Source: DATAJX01 sp036261915 (GTDB lineage: Bacteria; Pseudomonadota; Alphaproteobacteria; UBA2136; UBA6156). Taken from it: DNA of 64,000 nucleotides. Below the pieces are notes generated by a model that was given only the letters and a program-made list of their open reading frames with translations, was not told the origin of the DNA and did not search any database. Both the position numbers and the translations under genes were made by a program. This document shows, piece by piece, positions 52,014 through 60,878 of the stretch (position 1 is the first letter of the stretch; each line of letters begins with the position of its first letter). The stretch spans positions 124,001 through 188,000 of the forward strand of contig DATAJX010000002.1 in NCBI GenBank assembly GCA_036261915.1, written 5' to 3'.

Positions 52014-52262
52014 TTACCTGACGAAAGAACCGTCGGGCGCTTTCATCGAAACCAGGCCGAAAGACCTGAATGATTCTGGGGTCATGCCAAACTGTGTTTG
52101 AAGGATATGCATAAGGGCTGCAATAACTCGTGGGCCGTTTGCTTCAAGTTCGATACCCGTCGGGGGGGATTCGCCGGGCCCATAGACAGCCAAAACACGC
52201 GGGCCGCGGCCGGGGATGTCTTCGATCTGGAAAAGAAAGCCATTATTATCTTTGTCGCTCAT
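52014..52262 (-). CDS. Hypothetical protein, 82 aa
   Basis: Family not recognised. Small soluble protein (acidic N-terminus, GRGPRVLAVYGPGESPP in the middle, helical C-terminus). Preceded by a GGAG-type site (GGAGCCCCC) and followed by a strong terminator, so it is a separate unit from uvrA. Confidence 0.65.
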   Translation of the reverse strand: MSDKDNNGFLFQIEDIPGRGPRVLAVYGPGESPPTGIELEANGPRVIAALMHILQTQFGMTPESFRSFGLVSMKAPDGSFVR

Positions 52263-52349
52263 GGGGGCTCCATGCCGGGTTTGAGTAAGGTACTTGGATA
52301 TAGCCCGGAGTTAGGTTAGGGTGCAAGCCATTAACAGAGAGGGAATTAC

Positions 52350-52811
52350 ATGGCGGGGAGCGTCAATAAAGTCATCATCATCGGCAACCTGGGGCGCGAT
52401 CCCGAAGTGCGCAGCACCCAAAGCGGCAGCAAAATTGCCAACCTGAACGTGGCCACCAGCGAAAACTGGACCAACAAGGAAACCGGCAACAAGGAAGAAA
52501 AGACCGAGTGGCACCGCCTGGTTGTTTTCGGCAAGCTGGCCGAAATCGTCGAAAAGTATTTAAAGAAGGGCAGCAACGCATACTTTGAAGGCCGCCTGCA
52601 AACCCGCAAGTGGACCGACAAGGATAACCAGGAGCGTTACACCACCGAAATCGTGGTTGATAACATGACCATGTTGGGTAGCCGTGCCAGCGGTGGCGAT
52701 AACAGCCAGTACGACCAGCGCAGCGATAGCGGCTTTGGCAGCCCGGCCCCCAAGGCCGCGCCTAAAAAGATCAGCGAAGATGCGCCGTTCGACGACGAAA
52801 TTCCTTTCTAG
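52350..52811 (+). CDS. ssb: Single-stranded DNA-binding protein
   Basis: 153 aa. OB-fold N-terminus (SVNKVIIIGNLGRDPEVR, then TEWHRLVVFGKLAEIVEKYL), glycine/serine linker, and the conserved acidic tip DDEIPF that recruits partner repair proteins. uvrA-ssb divergent pairing is a common arrangement. Followed by a terminator. Confidence 0.97.
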   Translation: MAGSVNKVIIIGNLGRDPEVRSTQSGSKIANLNVATSENWTNKETGNKEEKTEWHRLVVFGKLAEIVEKYLKKGSNAYFEGRLQTRKWTDKDNQERYTTEIVVDNMTMLGSRASGGDNSQYDQRSDSGFGSPAPKAAPKKISEDAPFDDEIPF

Positions 52812-52823
52812 CCAAACGCAGGC

Positions 52824-52853
52824 AAAAAGGGGCCACATGGTGGCCCCTTTTTG
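52824..52853. terminator. Terminator after ssb
   Basis: Stem AAAAAGGGGCCAC / GTGGCCCCTTTTT with an ATG loop. Confidence 0.92.
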
Positions 52854-52925
52854 CGGCAGTTTGTTAGGCAGGGGCAGGGTATGGTGCCACACTGCCAACG
52901 TGTAAACCCCATTGCGGGAGGAGCC

Positions 52926-53078
52926 ATGAATCCGTTTGAAAGTTTTCAGCTGGCATTCGTGCGCGCCAGTTGGGAAAGCCTGATGCTGCCCTTTAACCTG
53001 ATGCTGTTGATGGGCGGAAACATGAATTTGTTCACCCCCAACCCGGAGCAGATGCCATGGCGCCAGCCGATGTGGTAA
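52926..53078 (+). CDS. Small protein, 50 aa
   Basis: A short frame with an excellent GGAGGAG upstream (52917-52923). It is hydrophobic in the middle (SLMLPFNLMLLMGG) with a Trp/Pro-rich end, the size and shape of phasin-like or membrane-associated microproteins. The next short gene begins inside its last codons. Family not recognised. Confidence 0.55.
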   Translation: MNPFESFQLAFVRASWESLMLPFNLMLLMGGNMNLFTPNPEQMPWRQPMW

Positions 53079-53257
53079 GTATTCAGAGCCGTCAGCGCTT
53101 AAACGGCTTGAAGCGGGTTATCACGCCGGTGCAAAAAACCCCGGCGCCTGAAATCGCCATTCTGGAACTGATGGCCCTGCCATGGGTGATGATGGCAGGC
53201 TTGCTTGAGTTCCACCGCCAGGCCTGCGTAAATATAGCGAATGCCCTGAGCCAATAA
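53057..53257 (+). CDS. Small protein, 66 aa, overlapping the preceding one
   Basis: Starts 22 bases before the end of the 50-aa gene in another frame. Basic N-terminal half (QRLNGLKRVITPVQK) and an amphipathic C-terminal half (ELMALPWVMMAGLLEFHRQA). Both small proteins share an amphipathic M-L-P-x motif. Ends at a bidirectional terminator. Family not recognised. Confidence 0.5.
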   Translation: MAPADVVSIQSRQRLNGLKRVITPVQKTPAPEIAILELMALPWVMMAGLLEFHRQACVNIANALSQ

Positions 53258-53284
53258 CAAAAGCCCCCGCACGCGGGGGCTTTT
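53258..53284. terminator. Bidirectional terminator between the small genes and recG
   Basis: Stem AAAAGCCCCCG / CGGGGGCTTTT with a CACG loop, immediately between the two convergent stops. Confidence 0.92.
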
Positions 53285-53287
53285 GTC

Positions 53288-55408
53288 TTAACCGCTGCGC
53301 AACAGCGGAATGGTGTTAGCGTGGTTGAACATTTCCAGCAAAAAACGCAGCGCACGGTTTTGGCTGGGGGTTTCGAGCAGCTTGTCGGCATGCTCGCGGG
53401 CAATGGGTAGCAGGTCGCGGTGGGCATGAAGGTCGGCCACGTGGGTTTCCCATGCGCCGCTCTGGCGGGTGCCCAGCATTTCGCCGGGGCCGCGCAGGCG
53501 CAAGTCTTCTTCGGCCAGAAAAAAACCGTCGTCCGATTGCCGCAAACCATTAAGGCGGGCCAAGGCGTACTCGGCCAACGGCGGCTGGTAAAGCAATATG
53601 CAGCTGCTCTCGGTTGCGCCCCTGCCCACACGCCCGCGCAATTGGTGCAGCTGGCTCAGGCCAAAACGTTCGGCATGTTCTATCACCATCACGCTGGCGT
53701 TGGGCACGTCGATACCGACCTCGATCACCACGGTTGAAACCAGTATCTTCTTCTCCCCTGATTTGAATGCGGCCATCACTTCTTCTTTTTCGGCGGCTTT
53801 CATGGCCCCGTGCAGCAAGGCCACCTGATTGCCGTACACGCTTTGCAGGTAGGTGGCGCGTTGCGTGGCGGCGGCAAGGTCGGATTCTTCGCTTTCATCG
53901 ATAAGCGGGCATACCCAATATACCTGCTGCCCGGCCTCGATGATGCGCTTAAGGCCGCGCGCGATGTCGGGCAGCGTTTCGAGAGGTTTGGCCACGGTTT
54001 TAATAGGTTTGCGGCCCGGCGGTTTGGTGTGGATGAGCGACATGTCCATATCGCCGTACACCGTCAGTGCCAAGGTACGTGGTATGGGCGTGGCGGTCAT
54101 CAGCAATACGTCGGGCGGCAGGCTCTGGTTTTCGGAAAGAGCCAGGCGTTGGCGTACGCCAAAGCGGTGCTGTTCGTCGATGACGATCAAGCCTAGTTTG
54201 TCAAAAATCACATCGTCCTGCACCAATGCGTGGGTGCCGATCAGCAGGTTGACAAAACCACTACGGATTTTGCTTTTGAGCGATTTTTTCTGCGCGGCGC
54301 TGGAACGCCCGGTAAGCAAGGCCACGGTAATGCCCAATGGGGCTAAAAGTTTTTGTGCGGTCTGGTAATGCTGGTTGGCCAGTATTTCGGTAGGGGCCAT
54401 CAACACGCCCTGGTGGCCGTTTTCGATGACATGCAGCAGCGAGAGCAGGGCCACGATTGTTTTGCCGCTGCCCACGTCGCCCTGCAGCAGGCGCAGCATG
54501 GGGCGGGCGGTGTGCAGGTCGGTGCAAATATTTTCGAATGCGGTTTGCTGATCGGTGGTCAGTTTCCACGGCAGGCTTTTAAACATTTTTTCGGTAAGCA
54601 GGGTATTGGTGCCGTGAGGTATGCCCGGATGGCTGAGCAGATCGGCCCGCGCCAGCCGTAAGGCTACCTGTGCGGCCAGCAGTTCGTGAAAGCCGAGTGT
54701 GCGTCGGGCAGGGGTTTCGGGCAGTATGTCCATGGCCGTCAGCGGATTGTGCACGGTGGCCAATGCCTCGGCCAGCGGCGGCAGATCGTGTTGCAGCATG
54801 ACAGGTAACAGATTGGGTAGGGGCGGCGATTTTTTGAGTTCTTCCTGCGCCACGATCATGGCACGGTTGATCCAGCCCTGCGAAGCCCCGGCCGTGGCCG
54901 GGTACAGTGGTACGATGCGGGCGACGGTATCGAGGTTGTTGTTTTTATTCACCGAAAAGACGTCCGGGTGGATCATCTTTTTGCCTTTGTTGTCGGCCTC
55001 GAGCTTGCCCGACACAATCACTTCGGCGCCGACGGGGAAGGCGCGCTCTATCCACGGATGCGGGTTGAAAAACACGGCACGCAGCGGGCCGCTGGCGTCG
55101 GCCAGATCGACCACCATAGGGCGTTTACCTTTAATGTTGGGGCTGTAGCGTGGCAGGGGGGGGCGTTTGACCACAGTGAGTTGCATGGTGACGCGCTGTC
55201 CGACCTCGGCGTTTTCGACCGTGGGAGTTTGACTGCGATCAAGCAAATTGCGCGGCAAATGCAGCAAAAGATCGAGCCAGCGGGGGCCGCAGAGTTCGAT
55301 GAGTTTTTGGTGCACCTGCGGGTTCATGCCGCCCAGCCTGGGATAGGGCGCCAGCAAGGGGTGAATGGGCTTGACCGGGGCGCTGGATGGGGTAGGAGTG
55401 GTGGCCAT
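53288..55408 (-). CDS. recG: ATP-dependent DNA helicase RecG
   Basis: 706 aa. Wedge OB-domain at the N-terminus; helicase motifs I (LLQGDVGSGKTIVA), II (DEQHRFGVRQR), III (LLMTATPIPRTLAL) and VI (LHQLRGRVGRG) are intact. It remodels stalled forks and branched DNA. Its ATG (55408-55406) overlaps the sdhE ATG (55407-55409) on the other strand. Confidence 0.97.
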   Translation of the reverse strand: MATTPTPSSAPVKPIHPLLAPYPRLGGMNPQVHQKLIELCGPRWLDLLLHLPRNLLDRSQTPTVENAEVGQRVTMQLTVVKRPPLPRYSPNIKGKRPMVVDLADASGPLRAVFFNPHPWIERAFPVGAEVIVSGKLEADNKGKKMIHPDVFSVNKNNNLDTVARIVPLYPATAGASQGWINRAMIVAQEELKKSPPLPNLLPVMLQHDLPPLAEALATVHNPLTAMDILPETPARRTLGFHELLAAQVALRLARADLLSHPGIPHGTNTLLTEKMFKSLPWKLTTDQQTAFENICTDLHTARPMLRLLQGDVGSGKTIVALLSLLHVIENGHQGVLMAPTEILANQHYQTAQKLLAPLGITVALLTGRSSAAQKKSLKSKIRSGFVNLLIGTHALVQDDVIFDKLGLIVIDEQHRFGVRQRLALSENQSLPPDVLLMTATPIPRTLALTVYGDMDMSLIHTKPPGRKPIKTVAKPLETLPDIARGLKRIIEAGQQVYWVCPLIDESEESDLAAATQRATYLQSVYGNQVALLHGAMKAAEKEEVMAAFKSGEKKILVSTVVIEVGIDVPNASVMVIEHAERFGLSQLHQLRGRVGRGATESSCILLYQPPLAEYALARLNGLRQSDDGFFLAEEDLRLRGPGEMLGTRQSGAWETHVADLHAHRDLLPIAREHADKLLETPSQNRALRFLLEMFNHANTIPLLRSG

Positions 55409-55673
55409 GACGGTTGAGACCTTACCCCAAAAAAGTGAAGACCACCAAGGGCTTCTGCGCGAGGTGAAGTACAGATTGAGTTACCGCGGTACGCTTGAAC
55501 TGGACACGCTTTGCCGGAGGCTGCTGCCGAAGTTGGAGGGGCTGGGGTATGAAAAAACCAAGGAAATACGCGATTTTTTGTTGAACGGCGAGAACGAGTT
55601 GATGGCCTGGCTGGTGGATGGAAAGCCCGTGCCGGAGCGGTATGTTGAGATTATTAAGTTATTTAAATCATGA
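55407..55673 (+). CDS. sdhE: FAD assembly factor SdhE
   Basis: 88 aa. The R-G-x-x-E motif (SYRGTLELDTLCRRLL) needed for FAD attachment to succinate dehydrogenase is present. recG-sdhE-mfd is a conserved alphaproteobacterial neighbourhood. An in-frame start at 55365 lies inside recG and is rejected. The stop overlaps mfd by four bases (ATGA). Confidence 0.9.
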   Translation: MTVETLPQKSEDHQGLLREVKYRLSYRGTLELDTLCRRLLPKLEGLGYEKTKEIRDFLLNGENELMAWLVDGKPVPERYVEIIKLFKS

Positions 55674-58600
55674 GTTTGGACAAGCAACTTAAGGCGATGA
55701 TGGCCGGCGGCGAACGCCGGGTGGCGGTGGGCAATGTGCCCGCCGGGGCGTGGCCTTATTTGGCCTTTAAAGTAGGTGCGGAGCTGTCGGTTTATGATGC
55801 GCGGATGTCGCATATTGGTAGCGCGGGTGTAGCGGCGCTGTCGAAAAAAGGCGGTAAAGCGAGCGCAAATGATGCGCAGATGACTATTTTGGTTGTTTGC
55901 CCCGAGCCGAACATGGTGGACGACGTGACCGAGGGGCTGGTTGCGCTGATGCCGGGGGTTGCTGTGCTGGAGTTCCCCGCCTGGGACGTGCAGCCCTATG
56001 ACCGGTTGGGGCCGAACGCCGAAGTGGCGGCGCAGCGGTTGATGGTGGCCAACCGCGTGGGCGAGGGGGGCTGCGTGGTGGTGACCAGCGTGAACGCGCT
56101 GGGCGTGCGGTTGCCGCCTGCCGGTGGCGCGGCATTGCAACTGGCCGAGCACATGGTGCTCGCGCCCGAGGCCGCTGCCGGGAAGCTGGTGGCGCTGGGG
56201 TATGAGCCGATGGTGCAGGTGGATGCGATGGGGCAGTTTGCCCGGCGCGGTGGTGTGCTGGACGTATGGCCTGCCGCCAGTGAGATGCCGCTGCGGGTGG
56301 AATGGTTTGACGACGAGATCGAGAGCATACGGCCCTTTGATGCCGCGACCCAGACCAGCACGCCCGGTGCCGGGGCGCGGGTGTGGCGCATTGCGCCGGT
56401 GCGCGACGCCGTGCTGGATGATGCGCGCATGGCGACCTTCAGGAAACAATACCGCGAGGCGTTTGGCGCTGACGCGGTGGACGACGAAGCCTATGAGATG
56501 GTGAGCGCCGGGCAGATGCCGCCATATGGGGCGCAGATGTTGCCGCTGTTTTACGAGGAGAAGTTGCCGAGCCTGCTGGACGTGCTGCCCGACAACACGT
56601 TGGTGATTTTGCCGGAGAACGCGGGTGAGCTGGCGGGGCTGTGGGAAGAAAGCGTGAACGACGCCTATAAGGCGCGCGGCAGCGACCCGACCATGCGGGC
56701 GGTGGAGCCTGCCCGCTTGTGCGTGAGCGCCAGCGAGTTGACCGGCGGGTTGGGGCGCTGGCCGCAGGTGAGCGTGAACCGTTTTGCCGATGGCAAGATG
56801 GTGGATGCGGGCTTGCGTGAGCATGTGTGGAATTTGACCAGCAAGGGCAACCGCCATGCGGCGGCGCAGGCGGCGGGCAAGGAAATTGCGCGGCGTGTGG
56901 GCGAGGGCTGGAGCATTGTGCTGACGGCTTCGACCGAGCCTGCGCTGGAGCAGATGGCCCGCGCGCTGGAAGCCGAAGGTGTGCCGCCGGTGGTGCGTGA
57001 TGACGAATGCCTGCGCCTTCACAAGCCGGGTGTGGCTGCCGCGATCGCGCCCTTCGGTGCGGGGTGGACCGACAGCGAAGGCCGCAAGATGGTGGTGGCC
57101 GAGGGCGATATTTTCGGGCGCAAGATAAACAGCGGGCCGCGCCGCAAGCGCCGCAGCCCGGAAGAGATCATTGCGCACTTCAGTGAACTGCGTGACGGCG
57201 ATTTTGTGGTGCACGAGCAGCATGGGATTGGGAAGTTTGCCGGGCTGATCACGGTGGATATGGGCGACAAGTTGCGCCAGGACTTTTTGCGGCTGGTGTA
57301 TGCCGGTGATGACCGGTTGCTGGTGCCGGTGGCGAACCTTGACGTGTTGAGCCGGTACAAGGGTGGCGACACCACCGGCGTGACGCTGGACCGTTTGGGC
57401 ACCGGCGGCTGGGAAGCCCGCAAGGAAAAAGTGCGCGTTGACCTGCTGGAGATGGCCGATGACCTGATACGCATTGCCGCCGAGCGCGAGATGGTGCAGC
57501 GCGAGCCGGTGGTGAAGGTTGATGGATTATATGATGAGTTTTGCGCGGGCTTCCCCTACGACCTGACCGACGACCAGGCGCAGGTGATGGAGGAAGTGGA
57601 AGCCGACTTTGCCGCAGGGACGCCGATGGACCGGCTGGTGGTGGGCGACGTTGGTTTTGGCAAGACCGAAGTGGCGTTGCGCGCTGCGTTTTTGATGGCC
57701 GCCAGCGGCAGGCAGGTGGCCGTGGTATGCCCGACCACGTTGCTGGCGCGCCAGCACATGGATGTTTTCCGCAACCGGTTCACCGGCTTCCCCATGCAGG
57801 TGGGTGGCTTGAGCCGTTTGGTGGGCGCCGCCGAAACGCGCCGCGTGAAAGCCGGATTGGAGAGCGGTGAAATTGATATTGTGGTGGGCACGCATGCGTT
57901 GCTTTCGGCCGACGTGAAATTCAAGAAGCTTGGATTGATCGTTGTGGATGAAGAGCAGCGCTTTGGCGTGGCCCACAAGGAAAAGCTGAAAGAGAAAAAA
58001 GCCAACTGCGACGTGCTGACGCTGACCGCGACGCCGATACCGCGCACCTTGCAGATGGCGGTGGGTGGCGTGCGCCAACTGAGCCTGATCGCGACCCCGC
58101 CGGTGGACCGCCGCGCCGTGCAGACCCATGTGCTGGCGTGGGACAACCAGACGCTGCGCGAGGCCATTCGGCGTGAACTGGGCCGGGGCGGGCAGGTATA
58201 TGTGGTGGCGCCGCACATTGAAGACCTGGCCGTTCTGGAGAACGACATTGTGACGCTGGTGCCCGAAGCGCGTTTGGGTGTGGCCCACGGCCAGATGGGC
58301 GAGGGCGACCTGGAAAAGATCATGGTCGATTTTTACAGCGGCGAAATGGACGTGCTGCTGGCCACCACCATTATTGAAAGCGGGCTGGATGTGCCGAAGG
58401 CGAACACGCTTATTGTGTATCGGGCCGACCGTTTTGGGTTGAGCCAGTTGTACCAGTTGCGCGGGCGCGTGGGCCGCAGTACCGCGCGCGCATTCGCGTA
58501 TTTCATTTTACCGCCGCACGTGGGCATTGAGGCGGGCAAGCGTTTGGAAATTTTGCAGCGCCTTGAAGGGTTGGGCGCCGGATTTACGCTGGCGAGTTAC

Positions 58601-59254
58601 GACATGGATATGCGCGGCTTTGGCAATTTGCTGGGCAAGCAGCAGAGCGGGCATATTAGGGATATTGGTTTTGAGCTGTACGCCAAGATGCTGCGCGATG
58701 CGGTGGTGGCGCGCAGGAAGCGCATCGCTTCGGGCGAGAAGGAAGTAGCCAAGGACATTGAGCCGGTGAACGTGAGCCTGAAGCTGGGTGTGACCTACCT
58801 GATACCCGAAACCTATGTGGCCGATGCGGCGGTGCGGTTGCAGCTTTACCGTCGGCTTGCGGGGCTTCAGGCGGCGGAGGAAATTGCGGCCTTCAAGCTT
58901 GAGCTGGCCGACCGGTTTGGCCCCGTGCCCACCGAAGTGGAGCGTTTGCTGGACGTGATGGACCTGCGCAACCGCGCCGCCGCCCTGAACGTGGCGCGGC
59001 TTGAGGTGGGGGAGCGCGGTGTTGTGGTGGCCTTCCACAAGGGGCAGTTTGCCGCCGCCCAGCAGCTGATGACCTACATTATGAAGAACGCCGGTGTGTT
59101 GCAGATTAGGGCCGAGAAGGATGGCAGCCAGAGTTTAGTATGGCACAAGCCCATACCCGCCGGTGACGCCCAGTTGAAAGTGGTGGCCTGGGTGGTGAAG
59201 GAGCTTGAAGCCCTGGTGGTGGAACACAACACGCCCGATGTGCTAAAAGCGTAG
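55670..59254 (+). CDS. mfd: Transcription-repair coupling factor Mfd
   Basis: 1194 aa. N-terminal UvrB-like part, RNA-polymerase-interaction domain (DFVVHEQHGIGKFAGL, about residue 505), then RecG-like translocase motifs (VVGDVGFGKTEVALRAAF, VVDEEQRFGV, TLTATPIPRTLQM, YQLRGRVGRS) and the C-terminal TRCF domain. It removes stalled RNA polymerase and recruits UvrA. Strongly G-rich on the coding strand. Confidence 0.97.
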   Translation: MSLDKQLKAMMAGGERRVAVGNVPAGAWPYLAFKVGAELSVYDARMSHIGSAGVAALSKKGGKASANDAQMTILVVCPEPNMVDDVTEGLVALMPGVAVLEFPAWDVQPYDRLGPNAEVAAQRLMVANRVGEGGCVVVTSVNALGVRLPPAGGAALQLAEHMVLAPEAAAGKLVALGYEPMVQVDAMGQFARRGGVLDVWPAASEMPLRVEWFDDEIESIRPFDAATQTSTPGAGARVWRIAPVRDAVLDDARMATFRKQYREAFGADAVDDEAYEMVSAGQMPPYGAQMLPLFYEEKLPSLLDVLPDNTLVILPENAGELAGLWEESVNDAYKARGSDPTMRAVEPARLCVSASELTGGLGRWPQVSVNRFADGKMVDAGLREHVWNLTSKGNRHAAAQAAGKEIARRVGEGWSIVLTASTEPALEQMARALEAEGVPPVVRDDECLRLHKPGVAAAIAPFGAGWTDSEGRKMVVAEGDIFGRKINSGPRRKRRSPEEIIAHFSELRDGDFVVHEQHGIGKFAGLITVDMGDKLRQDFLRLVYAGDDRLLVPVANLDVLSRYKGGDTTGVTLDRLGTGGWEARKEKVRVDLLEMADDLIRIAAEREMVQREPVVKVDGLYDEFCAGFPYDLTDDQAQVMEEVEADFAAGTPMDRLVVGDVGFGKTEVALRAAFLMAASGRQVAVVCPTTLLARQHMDVFRNRFTGFPMQVGGLSRLVGAAETRRVKAGLESGEIDIVVGTHALLSADVKFKKLGLIVVDEEQRFGVAHKEKLKEKKANCDVLTLTATPIPRTLQMAVGGVRQLSLIATPPVDRRAVQTHVLAWDNQTLREAIRRELGRGGQVYVVAPHIEDLAVLENDIVTLVPEARLGVAHGQMGEGDLEKIMVDFYSGEMDVLLATTIIESGLDVPKANTLIVYRADRFGLSQLYQLRGRVGRSTARAFAYFILPPHVGIEAGKRLEILQRLEGLGAGFTLASYDMDMRGFGNLLGKQQSGHIRDIGFELYAKMLRDAVVARRKRIASGEKEVAKDIEPVNVSLKLGVTYLIPETYVADAAVRLQLYRRLAGLQAAEEIAAFKLELADRFGPVPTEVERLLDVMDLRNRAAALNVARLEVGERGVVVAFHKGQFAAAQQLMTYIMKNAGVLQIRAEKDGSQSLVWHKPIPAGDAQLKVVAWVVKELEALVVEHNTPDVLKA

Positions 59255-59258
59255 CATT

Positions 59259-59762
59259 GTGAAAAAGCGCGGCGCCAAGGATCGTACGAATGTGATCACC
59301 GAGAACCGGCGCGCGCGGTTCAATTACGAATTGCTGGAATATTTTGAAGGCGGGCTGGTGCTGACCGGGGCGGAGATAAAAAGCATTCGTAACGGCGGGG
59401 CCACCGTGAACGAGGCTTATGCCAGTTTTAGCCGCGGCGAGCTTTGGCTTATTGGCGCCCATATTGCGCCGTACAAGCACGCCGGCCAGCCGCTGGGCGG
59501 CGGGTTTGGGGCGCCTTATGACGAACGCCGCAGCCGGAAGGTATTGCTTCATAAAAGCGAGCTGAAAAAGCTGAAGGTTGCCCGCGAGCAGCAGAGCCTG
59601 ACCATTGTGCCCACCATGCTGGTTTGGAAAAAGGGGTTTGCCAAGGTGGTTTTGGCTATAGGCAAAGGCAAGAAGACCATTGATAAGCGCGATACCATAC
59701 GCAAACGCGAGGCTGCGCGCGATGTGGCGCGGATATTCAAGGGCGGCGGGCGCAAGGGCTGA
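59259..59762 (+). CDS. smpB: SsrA-binding protein SmpB
   Basis: 167 aa with a GTG start four bases after mfd. Core motifs: NRRARFNYELLEYFEGGLVLTG-type beginning, EIKSIRNGGATVNEAYASF, and the basic C-terminal tail (DKRDTIRKREAARDVARIFK). It delivers tmRNA to stalled ribosomes. The tmRNA gene is not in the window. Confidence 0.96.
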   Translation: MKKRGAKDRTNVITENRRARFNYELLEYFEGGLVLTGAEIKSIRNGGATVNEAYASFSRGELWLIGAHIAPYKHAGQPLGGGFGAPYDERRSRKVLLHKSELKKLKVAREQQSLTIVPTMLVWKKGFAKVVLAIGKGKKTIDKRDTIRKREAARDVARIFKGGGRKG

Positions 59763-60217
59763 TGGCTGAGGCTGTTGTTGCCTTCACCCGTGAAAAACTG
59801 GCCGAGGTTTTGGCCAACTGGCCGGGCACGGGGGATTTGACCTGGGCGATGGGGTTTATCAGTGCCGCCCCGACGGCGGCCGAGATTGCGGCGATACGCG
59901 AGGCTGCCAGGCTGTGCGACCGGGTGGTGGTGGCGCGGTTGCTGCCCGGAAAGCCGGTTTTGCCGGGGCTGGCAGGGGTTATCGGCGAGGCCGGGGGCGA
60001 TGTTTTGTGGCTGCCGAAGGAGCTTTCGGGCCGGGTGAAGGTGACCATTGAGGACGAAAAGACCGACGTGGAGACCACCAGCCTGATGGCGCAGGTGGTT
60101 TTGACCGTTTTGCCCAATTTGGTGGTGGTGCCGCGGGGCTCGGTGGAGGTGATACGGGCTTTGCGGGCTTTTCAGGGCGGTTGGGGCGAGATATTCACCC
60201 TGCGGATGCTCGCTTAG
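59762..60217 (+). CDS. Hypothetical protein, 151 aa, between smpB and rpoZ
   Basis: Not recognised with confidence. The N-terminal half has a Rossmann-like unit (LTWAMGFISAAPTAAEIAAIREAARLCDRVVVA) with some likeness to pantothenate synthetase (P-T-M-G-x-L-H... A-x-x-x-x-D-x-V-V-V-S), but the catalytic His residues and ATP motifs are missing. It shares one base with the smpB stop. It could be a PanC-derived remnant or an unrelated nucleotide-binding protein. Confidence 0.6.
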   Translation: MAEAVVAFTREKLAEVLANWPGTGDLTWAMGFISAAPTAAEIAAIREAARLCDRVVVARLLPGKPVLPGLAGVIGEAGGDVLWLPKELSGRVKVTIEDEKTDVETTSLMAQVVLTVLPNLVVVPRGSVEVIRALRAFQGGWGEIFTLRMLA

Positions 60218-60274
60218 CTTGACAGGGGCGGGGATTAGCCCTAAATCGGCTGAATAAGTGGAGATATGGTTTAA

Positions 60275-60748
60275 ATGGCCCGCGTAACCGTCGAAGATTG
60301 CATTGAAGTCGTCCCCAACCGCTACGAACTGGTGTTGCTGGCTGCCCAGCGCGCCCGTGACATTGCCAGCGGCGGCCAGATCATGGTTGAGCGCGACAAC
60401 GACAAGAACCCCGTTGTGGCCCTGCGCGAAATTGCCGACCAGAAAATTGAACTGGACCAGCTGCGCGGCCACATCGCCCACGGCGTGAACCGCACCGACG
60501 ACCTGAGCGCCGAGGACGAAAGCCTGCTGGCCATTGCTGCCCAGGGTGAAATTGAAATGCCCGCCAACGCCACTGCCGCCGCCATTCAAGACGTGGTGTT
60601 CGATAGCACCGCCGGTGCCGCCGAAATGGGTGAAGAAGGCGCCGACATGTTTGAAGGCGATGCCGGTGAGGCCATCGACTTCACCAGCGACATTGCGGGT
60701 GAAGGCGGCGAGGACTTTACCGCCCCGGCCGAAGGCGAGAACTTTTAA
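60275..60748 (+). CDS. rpoZ: RNA polymerase omega subunit, with acidic extension
   Basis: 157 aa. The omega N-terminus is clear (MARVTVEDCIEVVPNRYELVLLAAQRARDIASG). From about residue 85 there is a long acidic tail (Glu/Asp/Gly/Ala-rich, no Lys), longer than in most omega subunits. It supports RNA polymerase assembly and ppGpp response; a RelA/SpoT gene lies 3 kb downstream. Own terminator follows. Confidence 0.94.
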   Translation: MARVTVEDCIEVVPNRYELVLLAAQRARDIASGGQIMVERDNDKNPVVALREIADQKIELDQLRGHIAHGVNRTDDLSAEDESLLAIAAQGEIEMPANATAAAIQDVVFDSTAGAAEMGEEGADMFEGDAGEAIDFTSDIAGEGGEDFTAPAEGENF

Positions 60749-60762
60749 GCCAGCCTGATTTT

Positions 60763-60788
60763 AAAGCCCGCTTATGGCGGGCTTTTTT
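60763..60788. terminator. Terminator after rpoZ
   Basis: Stem AAAGCCCGC / GCGGGCTTT with a TTATG loop and T run. Confidence 0.9.
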
Positions 60789-60878
60789 ATGTTGCGGGGG
60801 CAGACGGCTTCGCTTAGAGGTTGTGGTGGGCATTGCCCTTTGCTGCATCTGTTCCTCTTTTTTGCACGGAGAATTCCG

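Noticed and set aside
59254..60275. tmRNA gene near smpB
   Set aside because: The space is filled with smpB and a 151-aa gene; no tRNA-like acceptor or tag sequence seen.
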